A stretch of 64,000 nt of DNA from Candidatus Nomurabacteria bacterium (GTDB taxonomy: Bacteria > Patescibacteriota > Saccharimonadia > Saccharimonadales > UBA7683): positions 62,001 to 126,000 of the forward strand of contig JACKGS010000001.1 of the NCBI GenBank assembly GCA_020631865.1, read 5' to 3'. Below the pieces are notes generated by a model. The model was not told where the DNA came from and did not search any database. It saw only the letters and a list, made by a program, of their open reading frames with translations. Shown here in pieces: positions 27,196 to 34,782 of this stretch (within the stretch, counting starts at the first letter, position 1; the number at the start of each line of letters is the position of its first letter). The position numbers and the translations under genes were made by a program.

Positions 27196-28665
27196 ATGCA
27201 CAAAACACAGTTAATGAAGCTGGTTAGGCAAAATATTAGCCCACTACAGTGGAGTACTATTAATCGTGCCGTAGATTACTCGACTAAGATGCATACTGGT
27301 CAAAAGCGATCATCTGGAGAAGAATACGTTACCCATCCATTGGCTGTTGCTGCCATTCTTGTTTCATGGAAGATGGATGCGGAATCTGTGATCGCCGCCA
27401 TACTACACGACACAGTGGAAGATACCGATGCAACTTTGCAGGAAATTGAATCAATATTTGGGAAAAATATTGCTGTACTTGTTGACGGTGTCACAAAGGT
27501 GTCTGCCACCAGGAGCGGTATGAGAGATATAGAAAGCTACCTTCCTGAAACCAAAGACAACTTAAGTAAATTACTGGTTGCGGTTGGACGAGATCCAAGA
27601 GTTATTATTATCAAGTTAGCCGATAGATTGCATAATCTTCGAACCTTAGAATATTTGAGTCCAGAAAAACAGCACAAAATCGCTTCTGAATCACTAGAAA
27701 TTTTCGCACGCTTAGCAGATCGTCTTGGCATGGGGACGGTTCGTGTTGAAATTGAAGAAATCTCATTTTCATATTTAAACCCCAAAAGGTTTCAGTTCTT
27801 AAAAAAGTTAACTAAGAAACGTATATCAAAAGCATATGCCAGATTTGAAGACATTAAAAAAGAGGTGAAAGAAGAACTCGGAAAAGGCAAAATCAAGCAT
27901 CAATTGGACGGAAGAATAAAAAGCATTTATAGTTTACATAAAAAAATGGCGAAGTATAACGATAGTATTGATGAAATCTTTGATTTTATGGCACTCAGGA
28001 TTGTCGTAGGGTCCGAATCTGATTGCTACAACGTCATGGGGATTATACATAAAATGTATCAGCCTAAATTAAATAAAATTAAAGACTACATCGCTACGCC
28101 CAAAACCAATGGCTATCGCAGTTTACATACAACTGTTATTACTACATCGAAGCAAATCGTTGAAATACAAATCAGAACAAAAGAAATGCATGAATTTGCC
28201 GAACATGGGCTGGCGGCAAGCTTTCATTATAATGAGCAGAAGCAATCTAAAAATTATTTTAGAAGAGGTAAATCACAGCCAACCGCACAGCACCTAGCCT
28301 GGGTAAACGACCTTAAAGATGCTGCCAAACTGGTGATTGATGGCTACGATTCTAGCGAAATAAAAATAGATTTATTTGGTGATAGAGTTTTTATATACAC
28401 TCCGAAAGGCGATATCTTTGATCTTCCAGAAGGCTCCTTCCCATTAGATTTTGCCTATCGGGTACACTCAGATATAGGTGATCATGCACATAGTTTTCTG
28501 GTTAATAACAAGATAGTAAAATTTGACTACACGCTCCAGAGTGGTGATATCGTAGAGGTTAAGACTAAATCAAATTGCAAACCCAATAAAGACTGGTTGA
28601 AGTATACTAAAACACCAAAAGCTAGACAAAAGATTAATTCATATCTACATGAAGCTTTGAATTAA
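27196..28665 (+). CDS. RelA/SpoT-family (p)ppGpp synthetase/hydrolase, short form
   Basis: 489 aa. The N-terminal HD hydrolase domain has HPLAVAAIL and HDTVED; the synthetase domain has DFMALRIVV, YIATPKTNGYRSLHTTVI and the EIQIRT strand; a TGS domain follows (VFIYTPKGDIFDLPEGSFPLDFAYRVHSDIG). The protein stops after TGS, so the ACT and zinc-finger regulatory domains of full-length Rel (about 740 aa) are absent. It may both make and degrade the alarmone. Leaderless start is likely (TATAAT 6 nt before the ATG). It overlaps rpiB at its 3' end by four bases. Confidence 0.9.
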   Translation: MHKTQLMKLVRQNISPLQWSTINRAVDYSTKMHTGQKRSSGEEYVTHPLAVAAILVSWKMDAESVIAAILHDTVEDTDATLQEIESIFGKNIAVLVDGVTKVSATRSGMRDIESYLPETKDNLSKLLVAVGRDPRVIIIKLADRLHNLRTLEYLSPEKQHKIASESLEIFARLADRLGMGTVRVEIEEISFSYLNPKRFQFLKKLTKKRISKAYARFEDIKKEVKEELGKGKIKHQLDGRIKSIYSLHKKMAKYNDSIDEIFDFMALRIVVGSESDCYNVMGIIHKMYQPKLNKIKDYIATPKTNGYRSLHTTVITTSKQIVEIQIRTKEMHEFAEHGLAASFHYNEQKQSKNYFRRGKSQPTAQHLAWVNDLKDAAKLVIDGYDSSEIKIDLFGDRVFIYTPKGDIFDLPEGSFPLDFAYRVHSDIGDHAHSFLVNNKIVKFDYTLQSGDIVEVKTKSNCKPNKDWLKYTKTPKARQKINSYLHEALN

Positions 28666-29111
28666 AAACTATCAAGTTCTTGAATTCTTCGTTGATGTCG
28701 TGCAGCTCCACTAAACTTTGTTTCAAGCCAAGTAGTTATTATGTTTTTTACGTTATTCATGTCGCCATCAAGTACCCTTGCAGGCAAACTAAGAACATTA
28801 CTGTCATTATCTAGTCTAGTCATCATAGCCTCATATTCATCCCACACTACAGATGCACGGATTCCTTTAAATCGATTCGCCGCCATGGCCATACCCTGAC
28901 CACCGCCACAGATCAGTATCACCCTTACATCCTCATTATCATCGCCTAACAAACGTAGACAAGCCAGTTGCGCAAATTGAGGATAATCATCCGCTGGGTC
29001 GGGTCGTTTATCTCCTACGTCCTCTACGTCGTAGCCTTCTTTAGAAAGCCATGCAAAAAGCGCCTGCTTTAAATCAAAACCCTGGTGATCTGAGCCTAAT
29101 ATAATCTTCAT
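28662..29111 (-). CDS. rpiB: Ribose-5-phosphate isomerase B (RpiB/LacAB family)
   Basis: 149 aa. Family motifs are GSDHQGFDLKQ at the N-terminus, LICGGGQGMAMAANRFKGIRA with the active-site Cys, and NVLSLPARVL. The usual CGTGIG is CGGGQG here, within the range of RpiB/LacAB sequences. It interconverts ribose-5-phosphate and ribulose-5-phosphate, linking to rpe and the transketolase genes nearby. The ATG overlaps the gap stop (ATGA), so it is translated with gap. Confidence 0.85.
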   Translation of the reverse strand: MKIILGSDHQGFDLKQALFAWLSKEGYDVEDVGDKRPDPADDYPQFAQLACLRLLGDDNEDVRVILICGGGQGMAMAANRFKGIRASVVWDEYEAMMTRLDNDSNVLSLPARVLDGDMNNVKNIITTWLETKFSGAARHQRRIQELDSF

Positions 29112-30133
29112 TTCTTTAATGATTTCCCGATATCGATTGTCAACTCAACCAAGCGATTACTATAGCCCCATTCGTTATCGTACCATGCAACTACCTTAAG
29201 AAGGTTCCCACCAACAACGTTTGTTAAATTCAAATCAACAACCGAAGAATGGCTATTGCCGATAAAATCAGATGAAACCAATTCTTCTTCTGTGACTCCC
29301 AAGATACCTTGATAGTAAGGCTCGCTGGCGGCTTTTGTAAATACTGTGTTAACTTCTTCTTTTGTAACATCCCTCTTGGTAACTACTACAAAATCTGAAA
29401 GTGATACAACTGGCGTTGGAACGCGAACACTCAAGCCACCGAATATACCCTCTAATGCTGGCAGCGCCTTGGCTGCAGCTATTGATGCACCTGTCGTAGT
29501 TGGTACTATATTTTCCGCAGCAGCACGAGCTTCACGCAAGTCCTTTGCGGGAGCATCTTGTAACTTCTGACTAGCAGTATAGCTATGTACGGTTGTCATC
29601 ATAGCTTTTTCAATCCCAAAAGCAGACTCTAACACCGCCATAACAGGGGTTATACAGTTAGTAGTACAGCTTGCGTTGCTAATTACATCACCAACCGCTG
29701 AAATATTGTCATCATTCACGCCCAAAACGATAGTGTCCGCACCTTCGCCTTTTGCTGGGGCAGAAATTACTACCTTTTTTGCACCACCGCCCTCAACATG
29801 AGCTTTGGCAAGCACTGGATCAACAAAAAAACCCGTGGACTCTATTACTACATCAATATTATGCGCACCCCATGGCAATTTTGCCGGCTCTTTTTCGGCA
29901 AAAACATGAACCTTCTTACCATCCACCGTCAGACCTTCATCATCAGCTGAAATTGTTTGATACCAATCATGCCCCGGGTAGTTAGAATCGTACTTTAATA
30001 AATGCGCCAATGTTTTGTTGTCTGTTAAATCATTAACTGCGACAACCTCAACATCATCTCTACCATGCAAAATTTTAAATGCATTACGTCCAATCCGTCC
30101 AAACCCGTTAATCGCTACTCTAACCTTACTCAT
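29108..30133 (-). CDS. gap: Glyceraldehyde-3-phosphate dehydrogenase
   Basis: 341 aa. The NAD-binding INGFGRIGRNAF opens the protein, and the catalytic Cys lies in SNASCTTNCITPV. The downstream His region AMMTTVHSYTASQ, TGASIAAAKALP and WYDNEWGYSNR are standard. Length is normal. AAGGAGG before the ATG is a strong ribosome-binding site. The promoter is TTGTCA, an 18-bp spacer and TATACT on the minus strand about 50-75 bp upstream. It forms an operon with rpiB. Confidence 0.96.
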   Translation of the reverse strand: MSKVRVAINGFGRIGRNAFKILHGRDDVEVVAVNDLTDNKTLAHLLKYDSNYPGHDWYQTISADDEGLTVDGKKVHVFAEKEPAKLPWGAHNIDVVIESTGFFVDPVLAKAHVEGGGAKKVVISAPAKGEGADTIVLGVNDDNISAVGDVISNASCTTNCITPVMAVLESAFGIEKAMMTTVHSYTASQKLQDAPAKDLREARAAAENIVPTTTGASIAAAKALPALEGIFGGLSVRVPTPVVSLSDFVVVTKRDVTKEEVNTVFTKAASEPYYQGILGVTEEELVSSDFIGNSHSSVVDLNLTNVVGGNLLKVVAWYDNEWGYSNRLVELTIDIGKSLKK

Positions 30134-30204
30134 CCCACCCTCCTTACTTTAAAACTCCTAGATTATTAACAGTATATAACGCTTACGCTTCAGATGACAA
30201 GCAT

Positions 30205-30234
30205 TTGACAAATTAAACATAAATGTGATATAAT
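30205..30234 (+). promoter_or_regulatory. Consensus plus-strand promoter with no plus-strand gene
   Basis: TTGACA (30205-30210), 18-bp spacer, TATAAT (30229-30234). It points into the 3' end of the NUDIX gene, which lies on the opposite strand, so any product would be antisense to it. Confidence 0.6.
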
Positions 30235-30249
30235 TACAAGATAGAGTCT

Positions 30250-30798
30250 TTAGATTTTGCCTGTAAGATACCGGAGTAGAACTAAAGCTGAGCGTTCTTC
30301 GCTGATTCTTCCATCCAAACACATTTCTACCGCCTCATCGCGCGTTATTTCTACCACCTCAATATCTTCACCTTGTTCCAGCGTCTGTTTGCCTCGTTTA
30401 TATTCTTTAATCACAAAATACAGCAAGTCCCATTGCATGGTCGCTCCAAGAACCGAGGTGTAAACACACTTTAATTCATCAATTTCAATCCCGACTTCTT
30501 CTTTACCCTCTTCTTTTGCCTTTTTGGTAGCGGGAACAATGATATCTGCGCCAGATTCTATGAATGCGTTATATTCCTGAAGACTATCGAATACTTTGCC
30601 ACCTGGCAGGCGAAAGTCATAGCCGTCAATTTCTTGCCGATATTCTTTTGTGAGTAAAATTGAATCTTCGCCAATCGGAATAATCAATCGCGTGCCAGGC
30701 GCTCGCCGCGCCTTCTCGAACGTCTTATTACCATCCGGAGACGGGAACTCCACCACCTCCACAATTCTACCTTGATACGTAATTACTTCTTTGGACAT
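30250..30798 (-). CDS. NUDIX hydrolase, ADP-ribose pyrophosphatase-like
   Basis: 182 aa. RLPGGKVFDSLQEY and KAKEEGKEEVGIEI form a NUDIX box in which about 20 extra residues separate the glycine end from the Glu-rich end, and the canonical Arg of REUXEEXGU is Glu (EEGKEEVGI). The metal-binding Glu pair is kept. Similar boxes with this insertion are, from memory, common in CPR NUDIX proteins. The likely substrate is ADP-ribose or another nucleoside diphosphate derivative. The start at 30798 is chosen because AAGGAG lies 8 nt upstream; a longer ORF would overlap the upstream gene. Confidence 0.8.
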   Translation of the reverse strand: MSKEVITYQGRIVEVVEFPSPDGNKTFEKARRAPGTRLIIPIGEDSILLTKEYRQEIDGYDFRLPGGKVFDSLQEYNAFIESGADIIVPATKKAKEEGKEEVGIEIDELKCVYTSVLGATMQWDLLYFVIKEYKRGKQTLEQGEDIEVVEITRDEAVEMCLDGRISEERSALVLLRYLTGKI

Positions 30799-30811
30799 CA
30801 CTGCTCCTTGT

Positions 30812-31378
30812 TTAAACATTCTTTATAGCGTCGAGCAACCCAGTCTCTTGCAAGTATGAACTGACAGATGATGGGACCATCTTCAGCCACCCTGAGTCAT
30901 CTGATCTTATTTTATCCCTTATCATGCTACCGGAAATACGGTCACTATTGATATCATTTTGAACTACACATATATTACTATATCCACAAGAGACCAATAT
31001 GGAAATTTTTTGAGTTGTCCAATCATCACAATATCCGAGTGTAATCACCGTACTTGTTGGAATTAATTTTGGTAAATCAGCATTGGTATCTTCTATGGGA
31101 AATGGAATTATTTCAAATTCTAAGTGGGGAGCTTCAATTTCTTCGACAATGACTCTTGATATCATCTCTTTTCTTTGATCATAAGTTAGCGGATTATTTG
31201 CCAGTTTCGCCCTGTGCTCCGGCTACCCGGCGTTCCCTACGAGGGCCGCATTATCCGGCTGGGTTATACCAATAATTATTTTCCGGGCGTTCGAGCAATG
31301 CTCAATAGCGTTTTTTAAATATCTTAAATGATTATTGTGAAAAATCTGGAATCTTCCATGGATCGACAATACGTTCAT
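30812..31378 (-). pseudogene. NMN adenylyltransferase-like gene with an in-frame TAG
   Basis: Reading from ATG at 31378, the frame gives GRFQIFHNNHLRYL, matching the nucleotidyltransferase GRFQPxHxGH motif, then IIIGITQPDN. A TAG at 31225-31223 (codon 52) interrupts it. The same frame continues with PEHRAKLANNPLTYDQRKEM and ends with the family motif ISGSMIRDKI and a WLKMVPSSVSSYL tail, 188 codons in all, a normal NadM-type length. No frameshift is needed. A restart at the ATG at 31165 would yield only 117 aa lacking the nucleotide-binding motif. Either a recent nonsense mutation, a base-call error or an unusual read-through. Confidence 0.7.
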
Positions 31379-31396
31379 ACTCTCGGATTTCTTTAA

Positions 31397-31927
31397 TTAT
31401 TGTTCACTCCAGCGGGTTTGGCATTCTTTGATTGTTGCTGTAGCTTCCTCTATATTACCCCAGCCTAGGACTTTTGTGGAACCTGGTTTTTTGAGATCTT
31501 TATAGTGATTAAAGTGATGTTCTACTTGCTTAAACCATTGCTGCGGAATATCTTCCATAGTTTTGATGGCATCGCCGGTGTGTCTATCATCTGCCGGAAC
31601 AACAACAACTTTGTGATCCATCTCGCCATCATCTTCGAAGTTCATAATTCCTATAATTCGTGCTTCGAACACAATGCCGGTTGGTATGGCTTCATCGCAA
31701 ATACAAAGTACGTCTAACTCATCACCGTCATCGTCCAATGTTTGTGGAATAAAGCCGTAGTTACAAGGCTTAGCAAATATACCCGGCTCAACTCTATCAA
31801 GAATGAAAGTTTTCTTCTTCCTATCCCACTCAATCTTTAGCTTAGAACCCAATCCAATCTCGTTTACTACGTTGATGATACCACCGTCAACATCACCTGC
31901 ATCATAAATTTCATTAAAATCTGCCAT
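31397..31927 (-). CDS. ppa: Inorganic pyrophosphatase, family I
   Basis: 176 aa. The metal-binding signature DDDGDELDVL is present (the usual Pro of DxDPxDxL is Glu), as are KIEWDRKKKTFILDRV, CNYGFIPQTL and DHKVVVVPADD. It hydrolyses the pyrophosphate released by biosynthesis. The start at 31927 follows AAAGGAG by a proper distance; a preceding ATG at 31930 is too close to it, and the longer ORF start lacks a ribosome-binding site and homology. Confidence 0.92.
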   Translation of the reverse strand: MADFNEIYDAGDVDGGIINVVNEIGLGSKLKIEWDRKKKTFILDRVEPGIFAKPCNYGFIPQTLDDDGDELDVLCICDEAIPTGIVFEARIIGIMNFEDDGEMDHKVVVVPADDRHTGDAIKTMEDIPQQWFKQVEHHFNHYKDLKKPGSTKVLGWGNIEEATATIKECQTRWSEQ

Positions 31928-31993
31928 CATACTCCTTTCAGTAATCTGACTCAATTCTATCAGATTCTGGCATCTTTTCCGACTGGTTGTTTT

Positions 31994-32026
31994 CAAGGAC
32001 ACTCCTTGCAGCAAGGAGTGTCCTTG
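31994..32026. repeat. Perfect 15-bp inverted repeat of the CAAGG/CCTTG family
   Basis: CAAGGACACTCCTTG (31994-32008) and its exact reverse complement CAAGGAGTGTCCTTG (32012-32026) flank a 3-nt CAG loop. Each arm is itself a near-palindrome with CAAGG and CCTTG ends. TATAATAAG follows at 32027. Two other loci in the window (43606-43620 and 52205-52270) carry the same core. Confidence 0.85.
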
Positions 32027-32037
32027 TATAATAAGTT

Positions 32038-32199
32038 TTATTGAATAGTTTCATCGTAGATACGTTGTGCCTTGGCAAGTGGTTCGGTGATTGTATCGTA
32101 AGCCATGGCGCGAACCTGCGCGGCAGCTGTAGTGACCATATGAATAACAGTGACCATAAAAGTGGTGAAAACAGTTAATACGATGAGTTTGCTGAGCAT
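32038..32199 (-). CDS. Small membrane protein, unknown
   Basis: 53 aa with one membrane segment (LIVLTVFTTFMVTVIHMV) followed by a short helical tail ending YDTITEPLAKAQRIYDE. No family recognised. The start at 32199 is supported by GGAGG 8 nt upstream. It lies 30 bp downstream of trxB and may be co-transcribed. The inverted repeat at 31994-32026 follows it and could end its transcript. Confidence 0.55.
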   Translation of the reverse strand: MLSKLIVLTVFTTFMVTVIHMVTTAAAQVRAMAYDTITEPLAKAQRIYDETIQ

Positions 32200-32229
32200 A
32201 GGATATCCTCCGCCACCCATTAATTTGTG

Positions 32230-33171
32230 TTATGAACGAGCTTGTTCTTCAATATATTCGCGGATTTTAAGGGCAGCGGTGGCGCCTTCACCAACTGCTG
32301 AGGCAATTTGCATGGTGGCACCACTTCTGACATCGCCACTTGCAAAAACACCGGGGATGGCTGTCATGAGATTTTTATCCGTCTTAATAAAGCCAGTTTC
32401 ATCAAGCTCTACTGCTGTATTTTCAAGAAATCCTGTGTTCGGCAGGAGTCCAACAAAGACAAATACGCCATCGGTTGCAAATGTGACTTTTTCACCATCT
32501 TTTGTACCAATAACACTTGTCACTTTATTTTCCTTGCCAACAATCTCATCTGTGGTGGTGCCGATGTGAACAGATACTTTACCTTCGTCCACTGCTTTTT
32601 GTAAGTCTTTTTGTAAAACTTCACTTGCCTTTACTGTTGAACGAACTAGCAAATCAATATGTGAAGCAAAGCGAGTTAAAAAGAGCGCTTCTTGAATGGC
32701 GGAATTACCACCGCCAACCACTACGAGTTTTTTGTCACGATAAAATGCGCCGTCACAGGTTGCACAGTAGTGGACACCGCGGCCGTAAAATTCTTCTTCG
32801 CCAGGAACGCCAATTTTTTTATAGTCAGAGCCGGTGGCTATGAGAGCGGCCTTGGCATAATAAAGTTCATCAGCAGTCTTCACTTCAATGCCGCCATCCA
32901 CTGCATTAATTGCCGAAACTTCACCGTAGCGGATATCAGCCCCGAATCTTTCAGCTTGTTTTTCTAGCTTTTCCGCTAAATCCAAGCCCGTAACACCTTC
33001 TGGAAAGCCTGGATAATTGTCTACTTGATCAGTTATTGCTGCCAAACCACCAATAACACCTTTCTCTAATAAAATGGTCTTAATATCCTCACGGGTAGTA
33101 TAAACTGCTGCCGACAAAGCTGATGGACCCGCGCCTATCATAATTACATCTGTGTTAATCTTTTCACTCAT
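32230..33171 (-). CDS. trxB: Thioredoxin-disulfide reductase
   Basis: 313 aa flavoenzyme. FAD-binding GAGPSALSAAVY starts near residue 13; the redox-active CATC is at residues 136-139; the NADPH-binding VVVGGGNSAIQEALFLTRFA follows; the C-terminal FASGDVRSGATMQIASAVGEG contacts FAD. It reduces thioredoxin-type proteins with NADPH. The glutaredoxin-like gene 24 bp upstream is a plausible partner. Confidence 0.95.
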   Translation of the reverse strand: MSEKINTDVIMIGAGPSALSAAVYTTREDIKTILLEKGVIGGLAAITDQVDNYPGFPEGVTGLDLAEKLEKQAERFGADIRYGEVSAINAVDGGIEVKTADELYYAKAALIATGSDYKKIGVPGEEEFYGRGVHYCATCDGAFYRDKKLVVVGGGNSAIQEALFLTRFASHIDLLVRSTVKASEVLQKDLQKAVDEGKVSVHIGTTTDEIVGKENKVTSVIGTKDGEKVTFATDGVFVFVGLLPNTGFLENTAVELDETGFIKTDKNLMTAIPGVFASGDVRSGATMQIASAVGEGATAALKIREYIEEQARS

Positions 33172-33195
33172 ATTTTATATCTAAAACCCCTAATA

Positions 33196-33447
33196 CTAAA
33201 TCAGTGCCGGCATTAGCTGACCTGGATTATATCCAGTAATCACACTTTGAGTACCTGTTGTATCGTCTTCAACTACCGTAACAGGAACGCGTTGCTGGCC
33301 ACTTAGCGTAACGACCTCCTGGTGTCTATCTGGTGACTCATCAATGTTAACTTCATCATAATTATGACCCTTCATAGATAAGATCTTTTTGACCATCTTG
33401 CACTGTCCGCATGTGTTAGATGTATAAATTGTAACTTTTTTAGCCAT
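33196..33447 (-). CDS. Glutaredoxin/thioredoxin-like protein with CGQC motif
   Basis: 83 aa thioredoxin-fold protein with KVTIYTSNTCGQCKMVKKIL (Cys13 and Cys16) and the cis-Pro segment QQRVPVTVVED. The size and motif fit the NrdH/glutaredoxin class. It is probably reduced by the thioredoxin reductase encoded next to it, since no glutathione system is seen. The start at 33447 is supported by AGGAG seven bases upstream. Confidence 0.85.
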   Translation of the reverse strand: MAKKVTIYTSNTCGQCKMVKKILSMKGHNYDEVNIDESPDRHQEVVTLSGQQRVPVTVVEDDTTGTQSVITGYNPGQLMPALI

Positions 33448-33572
33448 GATATCACTCCTCATTCTATTTTATTTCTTATGTTTAGATGTTTTATATCTAG
33501 TGCTTAGTATACTGCTTATGGTGTAGCATGGTCAATACGCTACGCTATATATGTTGTCTATTTTACTAACTA

Positions 33573-34130
33573 TTATCTAACTTCCACTAGTTCAACTATA
33601 AATGCTAGTGGTCCAAATGGTCGGCCATCACCCTTATCTTCCGCGCCATATGCTTGCTCAGCTGGTATCATCAACTTAACTACAGAACCTTGCTTGACAC
33701 CGGTAAGACCTTGTGTCCAGCCCTGAATTACGCCGCTTAATGGGAATTCGATCGGAGTGGCGACACCACCTTTTTGACTACTATCAAAAATCTTTCCATC
33801 ATAAGTCCATCCAAAGTAGTTTGCCTTCACCGTTGATGTAGCCGACGCCACAGCGCCATCTCCTTGCTTCAAGGTTTCTACTTTTAGTTCGGTAATAGCC
33901 GCCTTATCAAATGGCTCTGCTGTAAATCCGGTTAATGGTTCTTTTGGCACACTAGCCTCCTGTTGTTGTTTTATTTGCTCTTGAATCTGCTTTTGAATAT
34001 CTGCTTGCGTGGTACTGCTATCTTTATTCTGTGCAAAAATAACAAAAACATATGCTACAGAAGAAAATACAATTCCCAGCGCCCCAATCAATAACGCCAC
34101 ACGTTTAGCGTGTTCTTTAAATTTTTTCAT
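33573..34130 (-). CDS. Membrane-anchored FKBP-type peptidyl-prolyl isomerase
   Basis: 185 aa: basic N-terminus, one membrane segment (VALLIGALGIVFSSVAYVFVIF), a Gln-rich linker (DIQKQIQEQIKQQQE) and a C-terminal FKBP domain (GWTYDGKIFDSS, GVIQGWTQGLTGVKQGSVVKL, IPAEQAYG, FIVELVEV). It should catalyse prolyl isomerisation or chaperone proteins outside the membrane. The ATG at 34130 follows GGAGGG and AAGGAT; a start six codons upstream is less likely. Confidence 0.88.
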   Translation of the reverse strand: MKKFKEHAKRVALLIGALGIVFSSVAYVFVIFAQNKDSSTTQADIQKQIQEQIKQQQEASVPKEPLTGFTAEPFDKAAITELKVETLKQGDGAVASATSTVKANYFGWTYDGKIFDSSQKGGVATPIEFPLSGVIQGWTQGLTGVKQGSVVKLMIPAEQAYGAEDKGDGRPFGPLAFIVELVEVR

Positions 34131-34250
34131 AAAATCCTTACCCTCCACTTTTCACTGTCTGATTTCAAATCAGTCTGATACAGAATATACGCCTCAAGTT
34201 TACTCATAACAAGTCTTGACATTTATATTTTTCCTACATTATTCTCATGC

Positions 34251-34279
34251 TTGCATTGCGTCGAAAACATGGTTAATAT
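34251..34279 (+). promoter_or_regulatory. Promoter of the 158-aa gene
   Basis: TTGCAT (34251-34256), a 17-bp spacer and TAATAT (34274-34279). The ATG at 34289 follows the -10 box by 9 nt, giving a leader of at most a few bases. Confidence 0.5.
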
Positions 34280-34288
34280 TGTGAAATT

Positions 34289-34765
34289 ATGTTAATTCAC
34301 GAAAAAGCCCCTGTGTCTGATGTATTGAAGTGTAAATTGTCATCGTTAGTTTCAGAAAAATATGATTCACCTGTCGCCAAATTAGATATAGCGCCACATC
34401 CCCTGCTGGAAACTCAACTACTACTAGGTGGAGTCAGGCTAATTTTAAGGGAAAATCAGTATCATATTAACATTTTTCACCAAGAAGATAACGGCACTCA
34501 AGTAAGGTATATAAAACCACGTCTGGTGGTTGCTCGCTCTCACATAGAACTACTTGAGGGAGATCAATTACGAATAACTACATCTGTCCAGAACCCAAAA
34601 AAGTATACAAAGCTTCAAAAAAGTATAGCTTATGCCCAATCAGCCTATCTACCAGAAGATATAATAAAACCTATCGAAACAAATAAGGGACAATATAGCG
34701 TCACTACAAGAACCGACTTAACTCCAGAATTTATCGACTTTATTGATGCTACCTCCACATTTTAA
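34289..34765 (+). CDS. Hypothetical protein, 158 aa
   Basis: No family recognised. Soluble, without signal peptide; alternating strand-like stretches (LLLGGVRLILRENQYHINIF, YIKPRLVVARSHIEL). It stands alone on the plus strand between minus-strand operons and appears to have its own promoter with almost no leader. It converges on the ABC transporter gene. Confidence 0.55.
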   Translation: MLIHEKAPVSDVLKCKLSSLVSEKYDSPVAKLDIAPHPLLETQLLLGGVRLILRENQYHINIFHQEDNGTQVRYIKPRLVVARSHIELLEGDQLRITTSVQNPKKYTKLQKSIAYAQSAYLPEDIIKPIETNKGQYSVTTRTDLTPEFIDFIDATSTF

Positions 34766-34782
34766 CAATCTAAAGAGATGAT

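Noticed and set aside
31209..31259. REP-like mobile insertion causing the TAG in the NMN adenylyltransferase-like gene
   Set aside because: The spacing between the PD and HR motifs looks normal for the family, so no extra sequence seems to have been inserted.
32027..32040. TATAATAAG as a plus-strand promoter for a gene
   Set aside because: The next plus-strand sequence is the complement of a minus-strand gene with no plausible product; kept only as part of the inverted-repeat unit.
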